Position numbers and translations under genes: made by a program
Shown here: piece by piece, positions 50,204-59,543 of the stretch
How the letters are laid out: every line of letters begins with the position of its first letter
How positions within the stretch are numbered: the stretch's first letter is position 1
From: DATMXT01 sp963662765
GTDB taxonomy: Bacteria > Bacillota > Clostridia > Oscillospirales > Feifaniaceae
Direction: 5' to 3'
Assembly: GCA_963662765.2 (NCBI GenBank)
Contig: CAXXUP010000008.1
Location: forward strand, 186,001 to 250,000
Length of the DNA stretch: 64,000 bases
Notes under the pieces: generated by a model
The model's input: the letters and a program-made list of their open reading frames with translations, nothing else
What the model was told of the DNA's origin: nothing
Databases searched by the model: none

Positions 50204-50944
50204 TTACGCCTTGTATAACACGGCGTCCTCACCATTCCAATAGTAGCCCCGCCGATTGCCGATCTGCAAGAAGCCCGCCTTTTCATAGAGGGCCCTAGCA
50301 GCGTCGTTCCCTGCACGAACCTCCAAAAACATGTTTTTCACCTTGACCCGCTCAAGCAGTTCCCGCCCGTATCCACGCCCTCGAAACTGGGGCAGCACAG
50401 CAATTCGCAACAGTTCGGTTTCGCCGCCAGCCTCGCGGGTAAGTACATAACCGTAGGGTAGAACCGTGGCCACTCCGCCGTTTTGCAGAAAACTCTCGAT
50501 GGCGGGCAGCGACCATGCATCATCAAAGCAGACTTGTTCCATCTCAGAGACGAGGTAGGCATCTATGGCCCCATTCAGCTCGTCCCGGCAGGCACAGTAC
50601 CGATCGAGGTCCTCGCCATAAGGGTCCAAAATGTCGTGGCAGGCAAGCCGACGGACATCGGTTCCCGGCAGCAGGATCCGGGCGACATCCGCATGGGCGG
50701 CCGTCATCGCGAGGATACGGCAGTCCGCGTCGGCCTGCGTAAGCTGTCTCGCGGCATGCCCTTCAAGTGAGAGTTCGAGCTGTGCGACCGCCAAGCGGGC
50801 GTTTTCGGTGGCGGGATCCCCCTCGTCGACCGACACCCCGCGGGAACCGACCTCACCTTGCGGCCATTTTGCCCTGAAGAGCACCTCGGCCATAGGGGAC
50901 CGACAGGTGTTGCCAGTGCATACAAAAAGCAGTTTATTTTGCAT
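50204..50944 (-). CDS. Low-molecular-weight protein tyrosine phosphatase fused to a RimI-type GNAT acetyltransferase
   Basis: The 246-residue protein is a two-domain fusion. Residues 1-128 are a low-molecular-weight phosphatase with the catalytic loop CTGNTCRS (Cys9, Arg15) and the general-acid region DILDPYG (Asp107), close to the arginine phosphatase YwlE. Residues about 132-246 are a GNAT domain of the RimI type, with EQVCFDDAWSLPAIESF, the acetyl-CoA motif QFRGRGYG (186-193) and NMFLEVRAGNDAARALYEKAGF. RimI acetylates the N-terminus of ribosomal protein S18; here the target is unknown. The frame is continuous with no sign of a frameshift. It overlaps polA by 11 bases. Confidence 0.85.
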   Translation of the reverse strand: MQNKLLFVCTGNTCRSPMAEVLFRAKWPQGEVGSRGVSVDEGDPATENARLAVAQLELSLEGHAARQLTQADADCRILAMTAAHADVARILLPGTDVRRLACHDILDPYGEDLDRYCACRDELNGAIDAYLVSEMEQVCFDDAWSLPAIESFLQNGGVATVLPYGYVLTREAGGETELLRIAVLPQFRGRGYGRELLERVKVKNMFLEVRAGNDAARALYEKAGFLQIGNRRGYYWNGEDAVLYKA

Positions 50945-53330
50945 CGTACCAGCTCCTTCCGGCGTGCACCTCGGCTGTCAGCGGAACAGACAGCTCTGCG
51001 GCGTGTTCAAGCTCATATTCAAGAATTTCGGCTGCTTTCACGGCTTCGGCCTCGGGGGCCTCAACGATTAGTTCATCGTGCACCTGCAAGATGAGCTTTG
51101 ATTTAAGCCCCTCCCCGGCAAGCCTCCTTGCGACCCTGACCATGGCGATTTTAATGATGTCGGCAGCTGTCCCCTGAATGGGGGTGTTCATAGCCGCCCG
51201 CTCACCGAAGGATCGCTGGTTGAAATTTGCCGACTGGAGCTCCGGCAGATACCGCCGGCGGCCGAATAGGGTGGTGACATATCCATCGGCTTTCGCCTTC
51301 TCGACGCAGTCGTCGAGATAGCGCTTAACCCCGCTGTATACGGCAAAATACCCGTCAATAAATCGCCTGGCCTCCGCCCTCGTAACCCCGATGTCTCCGG
51401 CCAGCGAAAAATCGGAAATGCCGTAGACAATGCCGAAGTTGACGGCCTTGGCCCTGCGCCGCCACTCGGGGGCATCGGAGCCAAAGACCCGGCGGGCGGT
51501 CTCGGAGTGGATATCGCCGCCGCCTCTGAAAGTCTCGATCATGACGGCGTCGTTTGCGATATGGGCTAAGACCCGCAGCTCGATCTGCGAATAGTCGGCG
51601 TCGAGCAGCAGGCAGCCCTGCGGTGCCACAAACATGCGGCGCAGCTCGCGCCCAAGGTCTTCTCTGACCGGAATGTTTTGTAAATTGGGTTCGGCAGAAG
51701 AGAGTCGACCGGTTACGGTGGCGGTCTGCTTGAAAGTGGTGTGAACCCTTCCGTCCGGCCCGATCAGGGAGAGCAGCCCATCGACATAGGTCGAGGTCAG
51801 CTTCGTCAGCTTGCGGTACTCGAGCACCATACCGACGACGGGGTGGAGCGGCGCGATATGGGCCAATGTGTCGGCATCGGTGGTGTAGCCGGTCTTGGTG
51901 CGCCGTCCGTGGGGCAGCCCCAGTCGCTCGAAGAGAACCTCCCCGAGCTGCTTGGGTGAATTGATGTTGAAGTCACCGGCCAGCTCCCGAATCTTGTCCT
52001 CAATGCCGGCCGCCCGCTTGTGAAGTGTCTCGCCGAATTCCTTTAAGGCCGGGACATCGACCAAAAAGCCGGTGCGCTCCATGTCGGCAAGTACCGTCGA
52101 CAGCGGCAGCTCGATCTCCTTTAAAAGGGCCATCAGCCCATCGGCCTGCAGCCTTGCCTCCATCAGCGGGCGAAGCTGATAGAGGTCCGCTGCGGGGCTT
52201 ACAAGATCCCTGCCGAAGTAGGCGGCACAGAGTGCCTCGGGCGAAGAGGCCGCCGACGGGTTAATGAGATAAGCGGCAAGCTCCGCGTCAAAACCGACGT
52301 TTGGAATTCCCTTGCCCTGCCAAACCGACTTGTCCGGCACTGCGAAAATTTCCTCTTTTTGTTTCTCATCAAACCGGAAAGCCCCTTTATCGGTCGCGAA
52401 GGTGTCGTCCGCCAGCGCCAGTCCCGGCGTCGCCTCAGTCAAGTTTTCAGCCTGCGTGACTTTCACCGTCTGTGCTTTTTTCGGTGTCAGAATCCGCTTT
52501 GCGAAGGCGGTAAACTCCAGCTTTCTGAACATTTCGGAGAGCTTCTCCTCGTCGGGCGGTGAAAGGGCCAGCTTGTCCGCATCCGGCACCGGAACTCCGG
52601 TACAGATGGTCGCAAGTTCATAGGACAAGTAGGCCGACTCGCGACCCTCCTCCAGCTTTTTGCGCACCGTCGGCTTAATATCCTCAAGTGAAGCATAGAC
52701 TTCGTCCAGTGAGCCGTGCTCGTGCAGCAGTGCGAGAGCGGTCTTTTCGCCGACCCCGGCCACCCCCGGAATGTTGTCGGACGCATCCCCCATCAGGGCC
52801 TTCATGTCGACAATTCGAGGCGGCGTGAAGCCGTATACTTCCATGATGGTCTCGGGCGTATACCGCTGGGTGTCGCTCTGTCCGCCCTTTGTCACGGCCA
52901 ATTTGACCGTCACCTTGTCTGTGACCAGCTGCAACTCATCCTTATCGCCGGTGATGATGACGACCTCGTCCGGCCACCCGGTCGCCAGAGTGCCGATGAT
53001 GTCGTCGGCCTCAAAGCCCGCAATTTCACGGCGGGGCACCCGCATGGCGTCCAGCGTCTCCTTGAGCAGCGGTACCTGCATGACAAGCTCCTCCGGCATG
53101 GCCCGCCGACCGGCCTTATACTCCCCGTACCGCTCGTGCCGGAAAGTCTTCGCCTTTAAGTCGAAGGCAACGCAGATCGCGTCCGGCTTTTCGGCCTCGA
53201 GCTCCTTGTAATATATCGACAGGAATCCGTATATCCCGTTTGTAAAAAGTCCCTCGGAGGTGGTCAACGTGCGCACACCGTAAAAAGCGCGGTTCAAGAC
53301 GCTGTTTCCGTCAAACAAGAGCAGTTTCAT
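50934..53330 (-). CDS. polA: DNA polymerase I, short form with vestigial proofreading domain
   Basis: The 798-residue enzyme fills gaps and removes RNA primers. Residues 1-290 are the 5' nuclease (FDGNSVLNRAFYG, FEADDIIGTLA, TGDKDELQLV, GDASDNIPGVAGVGEKTA). The 300-400 region is where the 3'-5' exonuclease should be, but only a short remnant with NVGFDAELAAYLINPSA is left. The polymerase domain (about 400-798) is complete: TGRLSSAEPNLQNIPVR, motif A DADYSQIELRVLAH, motif B RRRAKAVNFGIVYG and motif C QVHDELIVE. Family members run from about 830 to 930 residues. The ATG follows GGGGGGA. Proofreading is probably absent. Confidence 0.93.
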   Translation of the reverse strand: MKLLLFDGNSVLNRAFYGVRTLTTSEGLFTNGIYGFLSIYYKELEAEKPDAICVAFDLKAKTFRHERYGEYKAGRRAMPEELVMQVPLLKETLDAMRVPRREIAGFEADDIIGTLATGWPDEVVIITGDKDELQLVTDKVTVKLAVTKGGQSDTQRYTPETIMEVYGFTPPRIVDMKALMGDASDNIPGVAGVGEKTALALLHEHGSLDEVYASLEDIKPTVRKKLEEGRESAYLSYELATICTGVPVPDADKLALSPPDEEKLSEMFRKLEFTAFAKRILTPKKAQTVKVTQAENLTEATPGLALADDTFATDKGAFRFDEKQKEEIFAVPDKSVWQGKGIPNVGFDAELAAYLINPSAASSPEALCAAYFGRDLVSPAADLYQLRPLMEARLQADGLMALLKEIELPLSTVLADMERTGFLVDVPALKEFGETLHKRAAGIEDKIRELAGDFNINSPKQLGEVLFERLGLPHGRRTKTGYTTDADTLAHIAPLHPVVGMVLEYRKLTKLTSTYVDGLLSLIGPDGRVHTTFKQTATVTGRLSSAEPNLQNIPVREDLGRELRRMFVAPQGCLLLDADYSQIELRVLAHIANDAVMIETFRGGGDIHSETARRVFGSDAPEWRRRAKAVNFGIVYGISDFSLAGDIGVTRAEARRFIDGYFAVYSGVKRYLDDCVEKAKADGYVTTLFGRRRYLPELQSANFNQRSFGERAAMNTPIQGTAADIIKIAMVRVARRLAGEGLKSKLILQVHDELIVEAPEAEAVKAAEILEYELEHAAELSVPLTAEVHAGRSWYDAK

Positions 53331-53383
53331 CCGTGTCCCCCCTTTTTATGTTAGTCTACCACAAAACTCGCCCTTATAAAAGG

Positions 53384-53412
53384 TTGATTTACCCTAGCGT
53401 CCGTGATATAAT
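53384..53412 (+). promoter_or_regulatory. Promoter of the first S-layer-homology gene
   Basis: TTGATT (53384-53389), 17 bases and TATAAT (53407-53412) precede the start codon at 53449 with AAGAGG as ribosome binding site. Confidence 0.75.
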
Positions 53413-53448
53413 AAATAAACATTTATTGGAAAAAGAGGTTGTTGTTTT

Positions 53449-54801
53449 ATGAAAAAAATCCTGTCTTTACTCATGGCCGCCATTATGGTCATGGCGTTTG
53501 CCACGGCCGCAGGTGCTTCCGACTATAGTGCCATGGCGGACGATTTAGCCGCAATCGGCATGTTCAAGGGCACGGGCGCCGGCTACGAGCTCGACCGCGA
53601 GCCCACCCGTGCAGAGGTGGCCGTTATGCTGGTGCGCATGCTGGGCGCCGAAGGGAAAGCCACTGCCGGATATGCCGACGGCTCCCTGACTCATCCCTTT
53701 ACCGATGTTGCCGATTGGGCGGCTCCCTATGTCGCCTATCTCTACACGAACAAACTTTCAAATGGCGTCTCTGACACTGAATACGGCTCAAGCCAGCTTT
53801 GCTCCGGCCAGATGTACTGCACTTTCATGCTCCGGGCTCTCGGCTATTCCGACGCCGATGGCGGCGATTTTACATACGCCGCATCCCTTGACTTTGCAGC
53901 CACAAAGGGCATTGCCGACAAGGCATTTGTCTCAAGCTTCAAGCGGGATGAGCTCGTGGCCGTCTCCTATCAGACCCTTTCGACCACCGTCAAGGGAAGC
54001 GAGCAGAGCCTGCTCGACAATTTGATTGCAAGTGGCGCCATTGACGAGACCAAAGCCGCGGCCATCAAAGATAAGCTTTCCATCATCAAAGAGTACGAGA
54101 CCCTAGCCCTCAAAGATGTTGAGAACTACAAGTCTCTCGACTGCAGCGGTACCATGAACATCAATGCCACTATCGGCGGTCAGGCCATGAACTTATCCGA
54201 TGTCAAAATGGATATGAAAACGAATCTCACCGACACCGCCATTGAGGCCGCGATCCACATCAGCATGAATGACCCCACCACAGGCGATCCCCTCGAAATC
54301 TACGAGTGGATGAAGGACGGCTGGCTGTATATGAAGCAGGGCGATCAGTGCTACAAAATGCAAATGGATTACAACAAGATGCTCGAAACCATTCAGCAGA
54401 GCGCCGGTGTGGCCGGAAGCTCCATGTCGACCGCCACTTCCGCCTATATGTTCACCTCGGTGACCAAAACCGAGACCGATGAGGGCACCCTATACGAATT
54501 CACGTTGGCCCCCAAGTTTTTCAATTCGATGCTGAGCAGCATTCTTGGCAGCTCCGGCCTGCCTGAAAGCTCGAGCGTCAGCTTCGGCAGCATGGTCGAG
54601 AGCATCCTTGTCAAAGACGGCGCCGTCAAGAAGATTACTGCACTCGCCAACTTGAGCTCATCTGTTGAGGGTGTCGGCGAGATGGCCATGCGGATGGATG
54701 TCGAACTCACGATCAACGCCATCGGAAGTGACGTCGTCATTGAATACCCCGACTTTTCGAATTATGTTGAAATGCCGACCACCCCTGCGACCGGCGCATA
54801 A
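53449..54801 (+). CDS. Secreted S-layer-homology domain protein, copy 1
   Basis: The 450-residue exported protein begins with a signal peptide (MKKILSLLMAAIMVMAFATAAGAS, cleavage after about residue 24). Residues about 25-195 carry SLH-type repeats (REPTRAEVAVMLVRMLG, FTDVADWAAPYVAYLYTNKL, LCSGQMYCTFMLRALGY), which anchor proteins to cell-wall polymers. Residues about 220-440 form a second domain with EIYEWMKDGWLYMKQGDQCYKMQ that resembles the DUF6612 type; its function is not known. A near-copy lies immediately downstream. Each has its own promoter and terminator. Confidence 0.78.
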   Translation: MKKILSLLMAAIMVMAFATAAGASDYSAMADDLAAIGMFKGTGAGYELDREPTRAEVAVMLVRMLGAEGKATAGYADGSLTHPFTDVADWAAPYVAYLYTNKLSNGVSDTEYGSSQLCSGQMYCTFMLRALGYSDADGGDFTYAASLDFAATKGIADKAFVSSFKRDELVAVSYQTLSTTVKGSEQSLLDNLIASGAIDETKAAAIKDKLSIIKEYETLALKDVENYKSLDCSGTMNINATIGGQAMNLSDVKMDMKTNLTDTAIEAAIHISMNDPTTGDPLEIYEWMKDGWLYMKQGDQCYKMQMDYNKMLETIQQSAGVAGSSMSTATSAYMFTSVTKTETDEGTLYEFTLAPKFFNSMLSSILGSSGLPESSSVSFGSMVESILVKDGAVKKITALANLSSSVEGVGEMAMRMDVELTINAIGSDVVIEYPDFSNYVEMPTTPATGA

Positions 54802-54820
54802 TTTCTATATTTACAAGATT

Positions 54821-54849
54821 AACGGACGGCCACGGCCGTCCGTTTTTTT
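54821..54849 (+). terminator. Terminator of S-layer-homology gene 1
   Basis: An 11-bp perfect stem (AACGGACGGCC with GGCCGTCCGTT) with a very short loop, followed by a run of seven T. A textbook terminator. Confidence 0.9.
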
Positions 54850-54922
54850 GCCAATTGGTGCCAGACTGTTTGCATTATGCAATATGCACAACTATTTGCT
54901 CGGAACTTCCTTTGATAATCGG

Positions 54923-54951
54923 TTGAGTTGCCGTCTTTCAAATGTTACAAT
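54923..54951 (+). promoter_or_regulatory. Promoter of the second S-layer-homology gene
   Basis: TTGAGT (54923-54928), 17 bases and TACAAT (54946-54951) stand 35 bases upstream of the start at 54986, which has GAGGGGGA as ribosome binding site. Confidence 0.65.
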
Positions 54952-54985
54952 TAGTTCATAAATATGAGAAGAGGGGGAATGTATA

Positions 54986-56371
54986 ATGCGAAAGATCCTG
55001 TCCCTGTTGATGGCAACCGTCCTGATCCTGGCCTTTGCTACGGCCGCAGGTGCTTCCGACTTTAATCAACTGGCCGATGACCTCGCAGCAATCGGCATGC
55101 TCCAGGGCACGGGCGAGGGCTACGACCTCGACCGGGAGCCTACCCGCGCCGAGGTGGCTGTCATGCTGGTGCGCATGCTGGGGGCGGAAGGGGCAGCCAA
55201 AGCCGGTTACATAGACGGTTCTCTCACCCATCCCTTTTCCGACGTACCGGAGTGGGCCGCCCCCTATATCGCCTATCTGTACACGAAAGGGCTGACGAGC
55301 GGCGTCACCGACACTGAGTTTGGCTCTACACAGCTGTGCTCCGGCCAGATGTACTGCACCTTTATGCTGCGGGCCTTAGGCTATTCCGATGCCGAGGGCG
55401 GCGACTTCACCTATACCGGCGCCGTAGACTTCGCCCAGTCAAATTTCATCACTTATCCGGAATTCATTTCAAACACATTTACGCGCGACGAACTGGTCGC
55501 CGTCTCGTGTCAAACGCTGTTTACCCGGGTCAAGGGCAGTGAAACCACACTGCTTGAAAAGCTTGTATCCACCGGTGCCATTAACTCGGCCGCAGTGTCG
55601 GCCATCATGGAAAGCCCTGAAATTATGGAAGAATTCATAACGGTTCTGGCCAACAATATCATCAATATTAAAGCGCTTGACTGCACAACGTCACTGGATC
55701 TCGCAGCCTCAGCCAAGAGCGGAAATTTTGCCACAGTATACATGTACGATTATTCGGCTGATCTGAAATTCATCTTGAAGGATATCGCAACTCAAGCGGA
55801 GATTTCTGTCAATGTTGCCTATCCTTTTTCAGATGGGGGCGAAAACTACCATGCTTGGGTTAAAGACGGATGGATGTATTTTACAGACGGAGATGAACAC
55901 ATAAAAGTTCAGATTGATTATCCCGCATTGACTACGGCGTTCGAAGAGGCAGTCGAAAGCAGCATGGATACCGGAATGGTCTCCTCTGCGCCCGAATATA
56001 TCTCCTATATGTTTTCCTCGGTTACCAAGACAGAGACTGACGAAGGCACGCTGTACGGATTCGTGCTTTCTCCAAAGTTCGTCAGTGCCGTAATCAAAGA
56101 CAGCTATGCCAGCTCCGTGGGTGATTCAGATGCAGCTCCGCTGATTATCAACATTGGCAATATCTCTCAAACCGTGCTTGTCAAAGACGGAAATATAAAA
56201 AGCATTTCGCTGGATGTAGACGCAAGCATGCAGTCCGATACGATAGGGGAATATGAAATTCAGATGAGCTTTGATTTGACCGTCAACAAAGCGGGCGACG
56301 ACGTGACAATCGATTTCCCGGATTTCTCGGGCTACGTAGAGGAAGGCGCAGACACATCCGTTGGTGAGTAG
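54986..56371 (+). CDS. Secreted S-layer-homology domain protein, copy 2
   Basis: The 461-residue paralogue of the preceding gene has the same architecture: signal peptide (MRKILSLLMATVLILAFATAAGAS), SLH-type region (about 25-195, nearly identical in many stretches, such as REPTRAEVAVMLVRMLGAEG and LCSGQMYCTFMLRALGYSDA), then a diverged C-terminal domain (EKTLVKDG-like signatures, DGGENYHAWVKDGWMYFTDG). The SLH part is well conserved while the second domain is clearly different and appears more AT-rich at about 55615-56340, so the two copies may bind different targets. A tandem duplication is likely. Confidence 0.78.
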   Translation: MRKILSLLMATVLILAFATAAGASDFNQLADDLAAIGMLQGTGEGYDLDREPTRAEVAVMLVRMLGAEGAAKAGYIDGSLTHPFSDVPEWAAPYIAYLYTKGLTSGVTDTEFGSTQLCSGQMYCTFMLRALGYSDAEGGDFTYTGAVDFAQSNFITYPEFISNTFTRDELVAVSCQTLFTRVKGSETTLLEKLVSTGAINSAAVSAIMESPEIMEEFITVLANNIINIKALDCTTSLDLAASAKSGNFATVYMYDYSADLKFILKDIATQAEISVNVAYPFSDGGENYHAWVKDGWMYFTDGDEHIKVQIDYPALTTAFEEAVESSMDTGMVSSAPEYISYMFSSVTKTETDEGTLYGFVLSPKFVSAVIKDSYASSVGDSDAAPLIINIGNISQTVLVKDGNIKSISLDVDASMQSDTIGEYEIQMSFDLTVNKAGDDVTIDFPDFSGYVEEGADTSVGE

Positions 56372-56386
56372 CGGGGAAAAAAGAGT

Positions 56387-56420
56387 ATAAAAGTGGAGGG
56401 CATTCGCCCTCCACTTTTAT
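56387..56420. terminator. Bidirectional terminator between S-layer gene 2 and the symporter
   Basis: A 15-bp perfect stem (ATAAAAGTGGAGGGC with GCCCTCCACTTTTAT) with loop ATTC lies between convergent genes. AT-rich outer pairs give T-runs on both strands. Confidence 0.85.
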
Positions 56421-56429
56421 GTAACCTTA

Positions 56430-57896
56430 TCAGCCGACCCTGACCGGCTGGTCCTCGGTGTCATAGAAGACCTTGAAGTTCGGATCGACCGTCCCGATGC
56501 CGAGATAGCGGGCCTTGTAGTCCGCAAGCAGCTTCAGGAACTGTTTCGAAAGGAAGAGCAGCGCCACGATGTTGGCAAAAGTCGGTATGGCGTTTGTGCA
56601 GTCGGCGATGGCCCAGATGAGTTCGGGACCGCTGCCGCCGGTCTCGGCGAGCCAGACCACATAGACGCCGGGGAGCATAAAGACAAGCTTATAAAGCTTG
56701 ACGAATTTTTCGCGCATTCTTGCGTTTGTTGAGAACAGATGCCGCAACATGACCTCGTAGTAGGCGCACCAGCCGGTCGAGGTCGTCATCCCAAACAGGA
56801 AAACGCAAATTGCGATGAAGTTTCCTCCTATTTTACCAAAGGTCGTTGAGAAGGCCAGAATGGCCAGCGACGCGCCTTTGACACCGGAGTCCCAAACGCC
56901 CGCGCAAAGAATGGAGAGGGCCGTGATGGAGCAGACGAGGATGGTATCGACAAACACTTCAAAAGAGCCCCAGAGTCCCTGACGGACAGGGTGCGGTGTG
57001 TTTGCCGAGGCGTGGGCAAACGGAGACGAGCCCCAGCCGGCCTCGTTGGAATAAATGGAACGCGCAACGCCGGTCTTGACGACCTGTGCAAAGGCAGCGC
57101 CGGCAAAGCCACCCACCGCCGCCGTCCCGGTGAAGGCGTTGGAGAAAATCAAGCCGAACACATGGGGAATCGTACCGACATTTTTAATGACAATAAATAT
57201 ACCGCCTATAATATAAGCGAGGCACATAAAGGGGACAACTTTCGTCGCAAATGCCGCAATGGAGGTGATCCCTTTCCACACGATCAGTATGATGAAAAGC
57301 GCATAGCAGATGGTGAAGGGCATCATGGGAATTCCAAAAGAGGTGTGGAGGCTCTCGGCGATGGTGTAGGTCTGGGCTCCGCCGATCATGCCCGCAAACA
57401 TACCGACGAAGAAGATGAGGGCCAAAACCCGCCAGATCTTAAGTCCCATCACCTGGCCGATGCCCTTTTCCATGTAATAGGTCGAGCCGCCGTAAAAGTT
57501 TCCGTTCTCGTCCTTTGAACGGAAATAGCAGGCCAGCGAGACCTCGGCGGTCTTGATCGTCATGCCAAACAGCGCCCATAGCCACATCCAGAAAACCGCG
57601 CCAGGACCGCCGGTCGCAATGGCGGTTGAGACACCGCCGATGTTGCCGACACCGACCGTTCCGCCGATGGCGACCGCAACCGCTTCAAAAGGTGAGATCT
57701 TGCCTGCCGATTTCTCTTTGGTCTCATCTTTTTTGAGCAGCGTGCCAAAGGTGTGCTTAAGCATGTGCCCAAAGTAATGGAACGAGAAAAACTTGGTTAC
57801 GAGCGTGTAGTACAGCCCACCGAACAGAACCGTCACCAGTAATGGCGTACCCCATAGCAAGTCGCTGATCTTGTATACTATGTCGAGCGCTGTCAT
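56430..57896 (-). CDS. Sodium:alanine/glycine symporter (AgcS family)
   Basis: The 488-residue membrane protein has about eleven transmembrane segments. AgcS features include FEAVAVAIGGTVGVGNIGGVSTAIATGGPGAVFWMWLWALFGMTIKTAEVSLACYFR and GVARSIYSNEAGWGSSPFAHASA, which contain the sodium and substrate sites. It imports alanine or glycine with sodium. It has its own transcript, with GGGAGG upstream of the ATG at 57896. The amino acid transported is not evident from sequence alone. Confidence 0.92.
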   Translation of the reverse strand: MTALDIVYKISDLLWGTPLLVTVLFGGLYYTLVTKFFSFHYFGHMLKHTFGTLLKKDETKEKSAGKISPFEAVAVAIGGTVGVGNIGGVSTAIATGGPGAVFWMWLWALFGMTIKTAEVSLACYFRSKDENGNFYGGSTYYMEKGIGQVMGLKIWRVLALIFFVGMFAGMIGGAQTYTIAESLHTSFGIPMMPFTICYALFIILIVWKGITSIAAFATKVVPFMCLAYIIGGIFIVIKNVGTIPHVFGLIFSNAFTGTAAVGGFAGAAFAQVVKTGVARSIYSNEAGWGSSPFAHASANTPHPVRQGLWGSFEVFVDTILVCSITALSILCAGVWDSGVKGASLAILAFSTTFGKIGGNFIAICVFLFGMTTSTGWCAYYEVMLRHLFSTNARMREKFVKLYKLVFMLPGVYVVWLAETGGSGPELIWAIADCTNAIPTFANIVALLFLSKQFLKLLADYKARYLGIGTVDPNFKVFYDTEDQPVRVG

Positions 57897-58130
57897 AACT
57901 ATCCTCCCTTTATTTTTTTGTACTACTGCTCAAGTTCCTCTCCTTACTAGAATTTTTATCGCAATAATACACGGTCATCATACTGCGGACAAGCCGTGCG
58001 TGCAAGGGCGATTATGCATTATTATGTCGATAACTGTTTTTTCATTCATTCTTACAGTTTTTGGTATTCAAATTTAGTGATATTCCATAAATTTCCATTC
58101 TCGGAAAACGACTGTGCTTTCCGCAAAATA

Positions 58131-58166
58131 AAACGCCTTGGAAAACAAAAAGTTTCCAAGGCGTTT
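58131..58166 (-). terminator. Terminator of the M20 hydrolase gene
   Basis: A 14-bp perfect stem (AAACGCCTTGGAAA with TTTCCAAGGCGTTT) with an 8-base loop is followed on the minus strand by ATTTTGC. The preceding 57897-58130 has an AT-rich region with no gene or structure that I can support. Confidence 0.75.
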
Positions 58167-58184
58167 ACAGGACTTAAGTATCGG

Positions 58185-59411
58185 TCAAAGAGCGGCGTCG
58201 AGTTCCAACACCGCGTTTAACAGCACATCGACCCCCTGCGCGCAGAGGTGGGGCGCCGTGTATTCCAGCTCACAGTGGCTGTGGCCGTCTTTGCTTGGGA
58301 CAAAAATCATGGTGGTGGGCACTACCCCGGCCACAAACTGCGCGTCGTGTCCGGCGCCGCTGTTCATGAACACGTTGGAGTACCCCAGTTCGTCGACGCT
58401 CCCCTTGACAATGCCGATGAGCTTTTTGTCAAACGGGACGGTGGGCCTGGCCCAAGCAACTTCGTGCTCCACTTTGCAGCCCACGATTTCCTTCGGGAGG
58501 GCCTCGACGATGGCGACGCACTTTTTCAGCACAGCGGGGTCGACATGCCGCATGTCGAGAATGAACTCGCAGAAGTCCGGAATGATGGTGTGCATGCAGG
58601 GGTGGACCGAGATATAGCCGTTCGTGTAGACAAGCTCGGGGTCGACCTTGTCGAGCTCCTCGTGCAGCATGACAAGAAGCTTTGCGCAGGCAAAGAGCGC
58701 ATCCCGCCGGCAGTCCATAGGAGTGGTCCCGGAGTGGTCGGATTGGCCGAACGCCCTGATCTTATAGGCTGTAATGCCGATGACGTTTTCGACGACGCCG
58801 ATGTCCACGCCCTTCCTCTCGAGCCTGGGGCCCTGCTCGATGTGCAGCTCGAACATGGCGGCATATTTATCCGCTGAAAAGCGGTTCTTCGCGTCCCCGA
58901 CGTAGCCGCTCTTTTGGAGCGCCTCGCCGAACGTCTGGCCGTCCGGATTTTTGGAAGCCAGCATGTCCTCTTTCTTATACTTGCCGCAGACGATGCCGGA
59001 GCACATCATGGCCGGCGGATAGAAAGCGCCTTCCTCGTTGGTCCAGATCATGGCCGTGATGGGGTGCTTATGCGGGATTTTTTCGGCCGAAATAGTCTCG
59101 ATGACCTCCATACCCCCGAGCACGCCCAGAATACCGTCGTAATTGCCGCCGCACTTGACAGAGTCTGCATGGGACGCCATGGCGATCCGCTTTGCGGCGG
59201 GGTCGCTGCCAGGGAGCGTTGCGTACATGTTGGCGACATCGTCTGTAACGACTACCGCCCCCGCGGCCTCCATGCGCCGAGCGAACTCGGCACGGGCAGC
59301 TTGCGCCTCGGGCGAGAGGGTCGCCCTCGTCACACCGCCACGACCTGTATCCCCAAAGGTTGAGAAGGTCTTTATTTTGTCCTCAAGGCGGTGCCGGTCA
59401 CATTTATGCAT
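58185..59411 (-). CDS. M20-family Zn-dependent amidohydrolase (N-carbamoyl-amino acid/allantoate amidohydrolase type)
   Basis: The 408-residue enzyme resembles hydantoinase/carbamoylase-family M20 peptidases, which remove carbamoyl groups from N-carbamoyl-L-amino acids or act on ureidoglycine/allantoate. Metal- and substrate-site motifs are HADSVKCGGNYDGILGVLGG, TNEEGAFYPPAMMCSGIVCG, FELHIEQGPRLE, SDHSGTTPM and MNSGAGHDAQ. The ATG at 59411 follows GGAGG. It sits alone between terminator and a divergent operon, so the pathway cannot be told from context. A dihydropyrimidinase or hydantoinase gene is not in the window. Confidence 0.85.
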   Translation of the reverse strand: MHKCDRHRLEDKIKTFSTFGDTGRGGVTRATLSPEAQAARAEFARRMEAAGAVVVTDDVANMYATLPGSDPAAKRIAMASHADSVKCGGNYDGILGVLGGMEVIETISAEKIPHKHPITAMIWTNEEGAFYPPAMMCSGIVCGKYKKEDMLASKNPDGQTFGEALQKSGYVGDAKNRFSADKYAAMFELHIEQGPRLERKGVDIGVVENVIGITAYKIRAFGQSDHSGTTPMDCRRDALFACAKLLVMLHEELDKVDPELVYTNGYISVHPCMHTIIPDFCEFILDMRHVDPAVLKKCVAIVEALPKEIVGCKVEHEVAWARPTVPFDKKLIGIVKGSVDELGYSNVFMNSGAGHDAQFVAGVVPTTMIFVPSKDGHSHCELEYTAPHLCAQGVDVLLNAVLELDAAL

Positions 59412-59543
59412 ATCGTAGCCTCCTTATGATACAGGGCTCCGCCCCGTTATTCACTTTTTCGCAACCTCATTATACCGTTAAACCGGGTTGTATTTCAACT
59501 GAAAATGTGCTTTACTATAAACATAATAATTAGGAGGGATACC

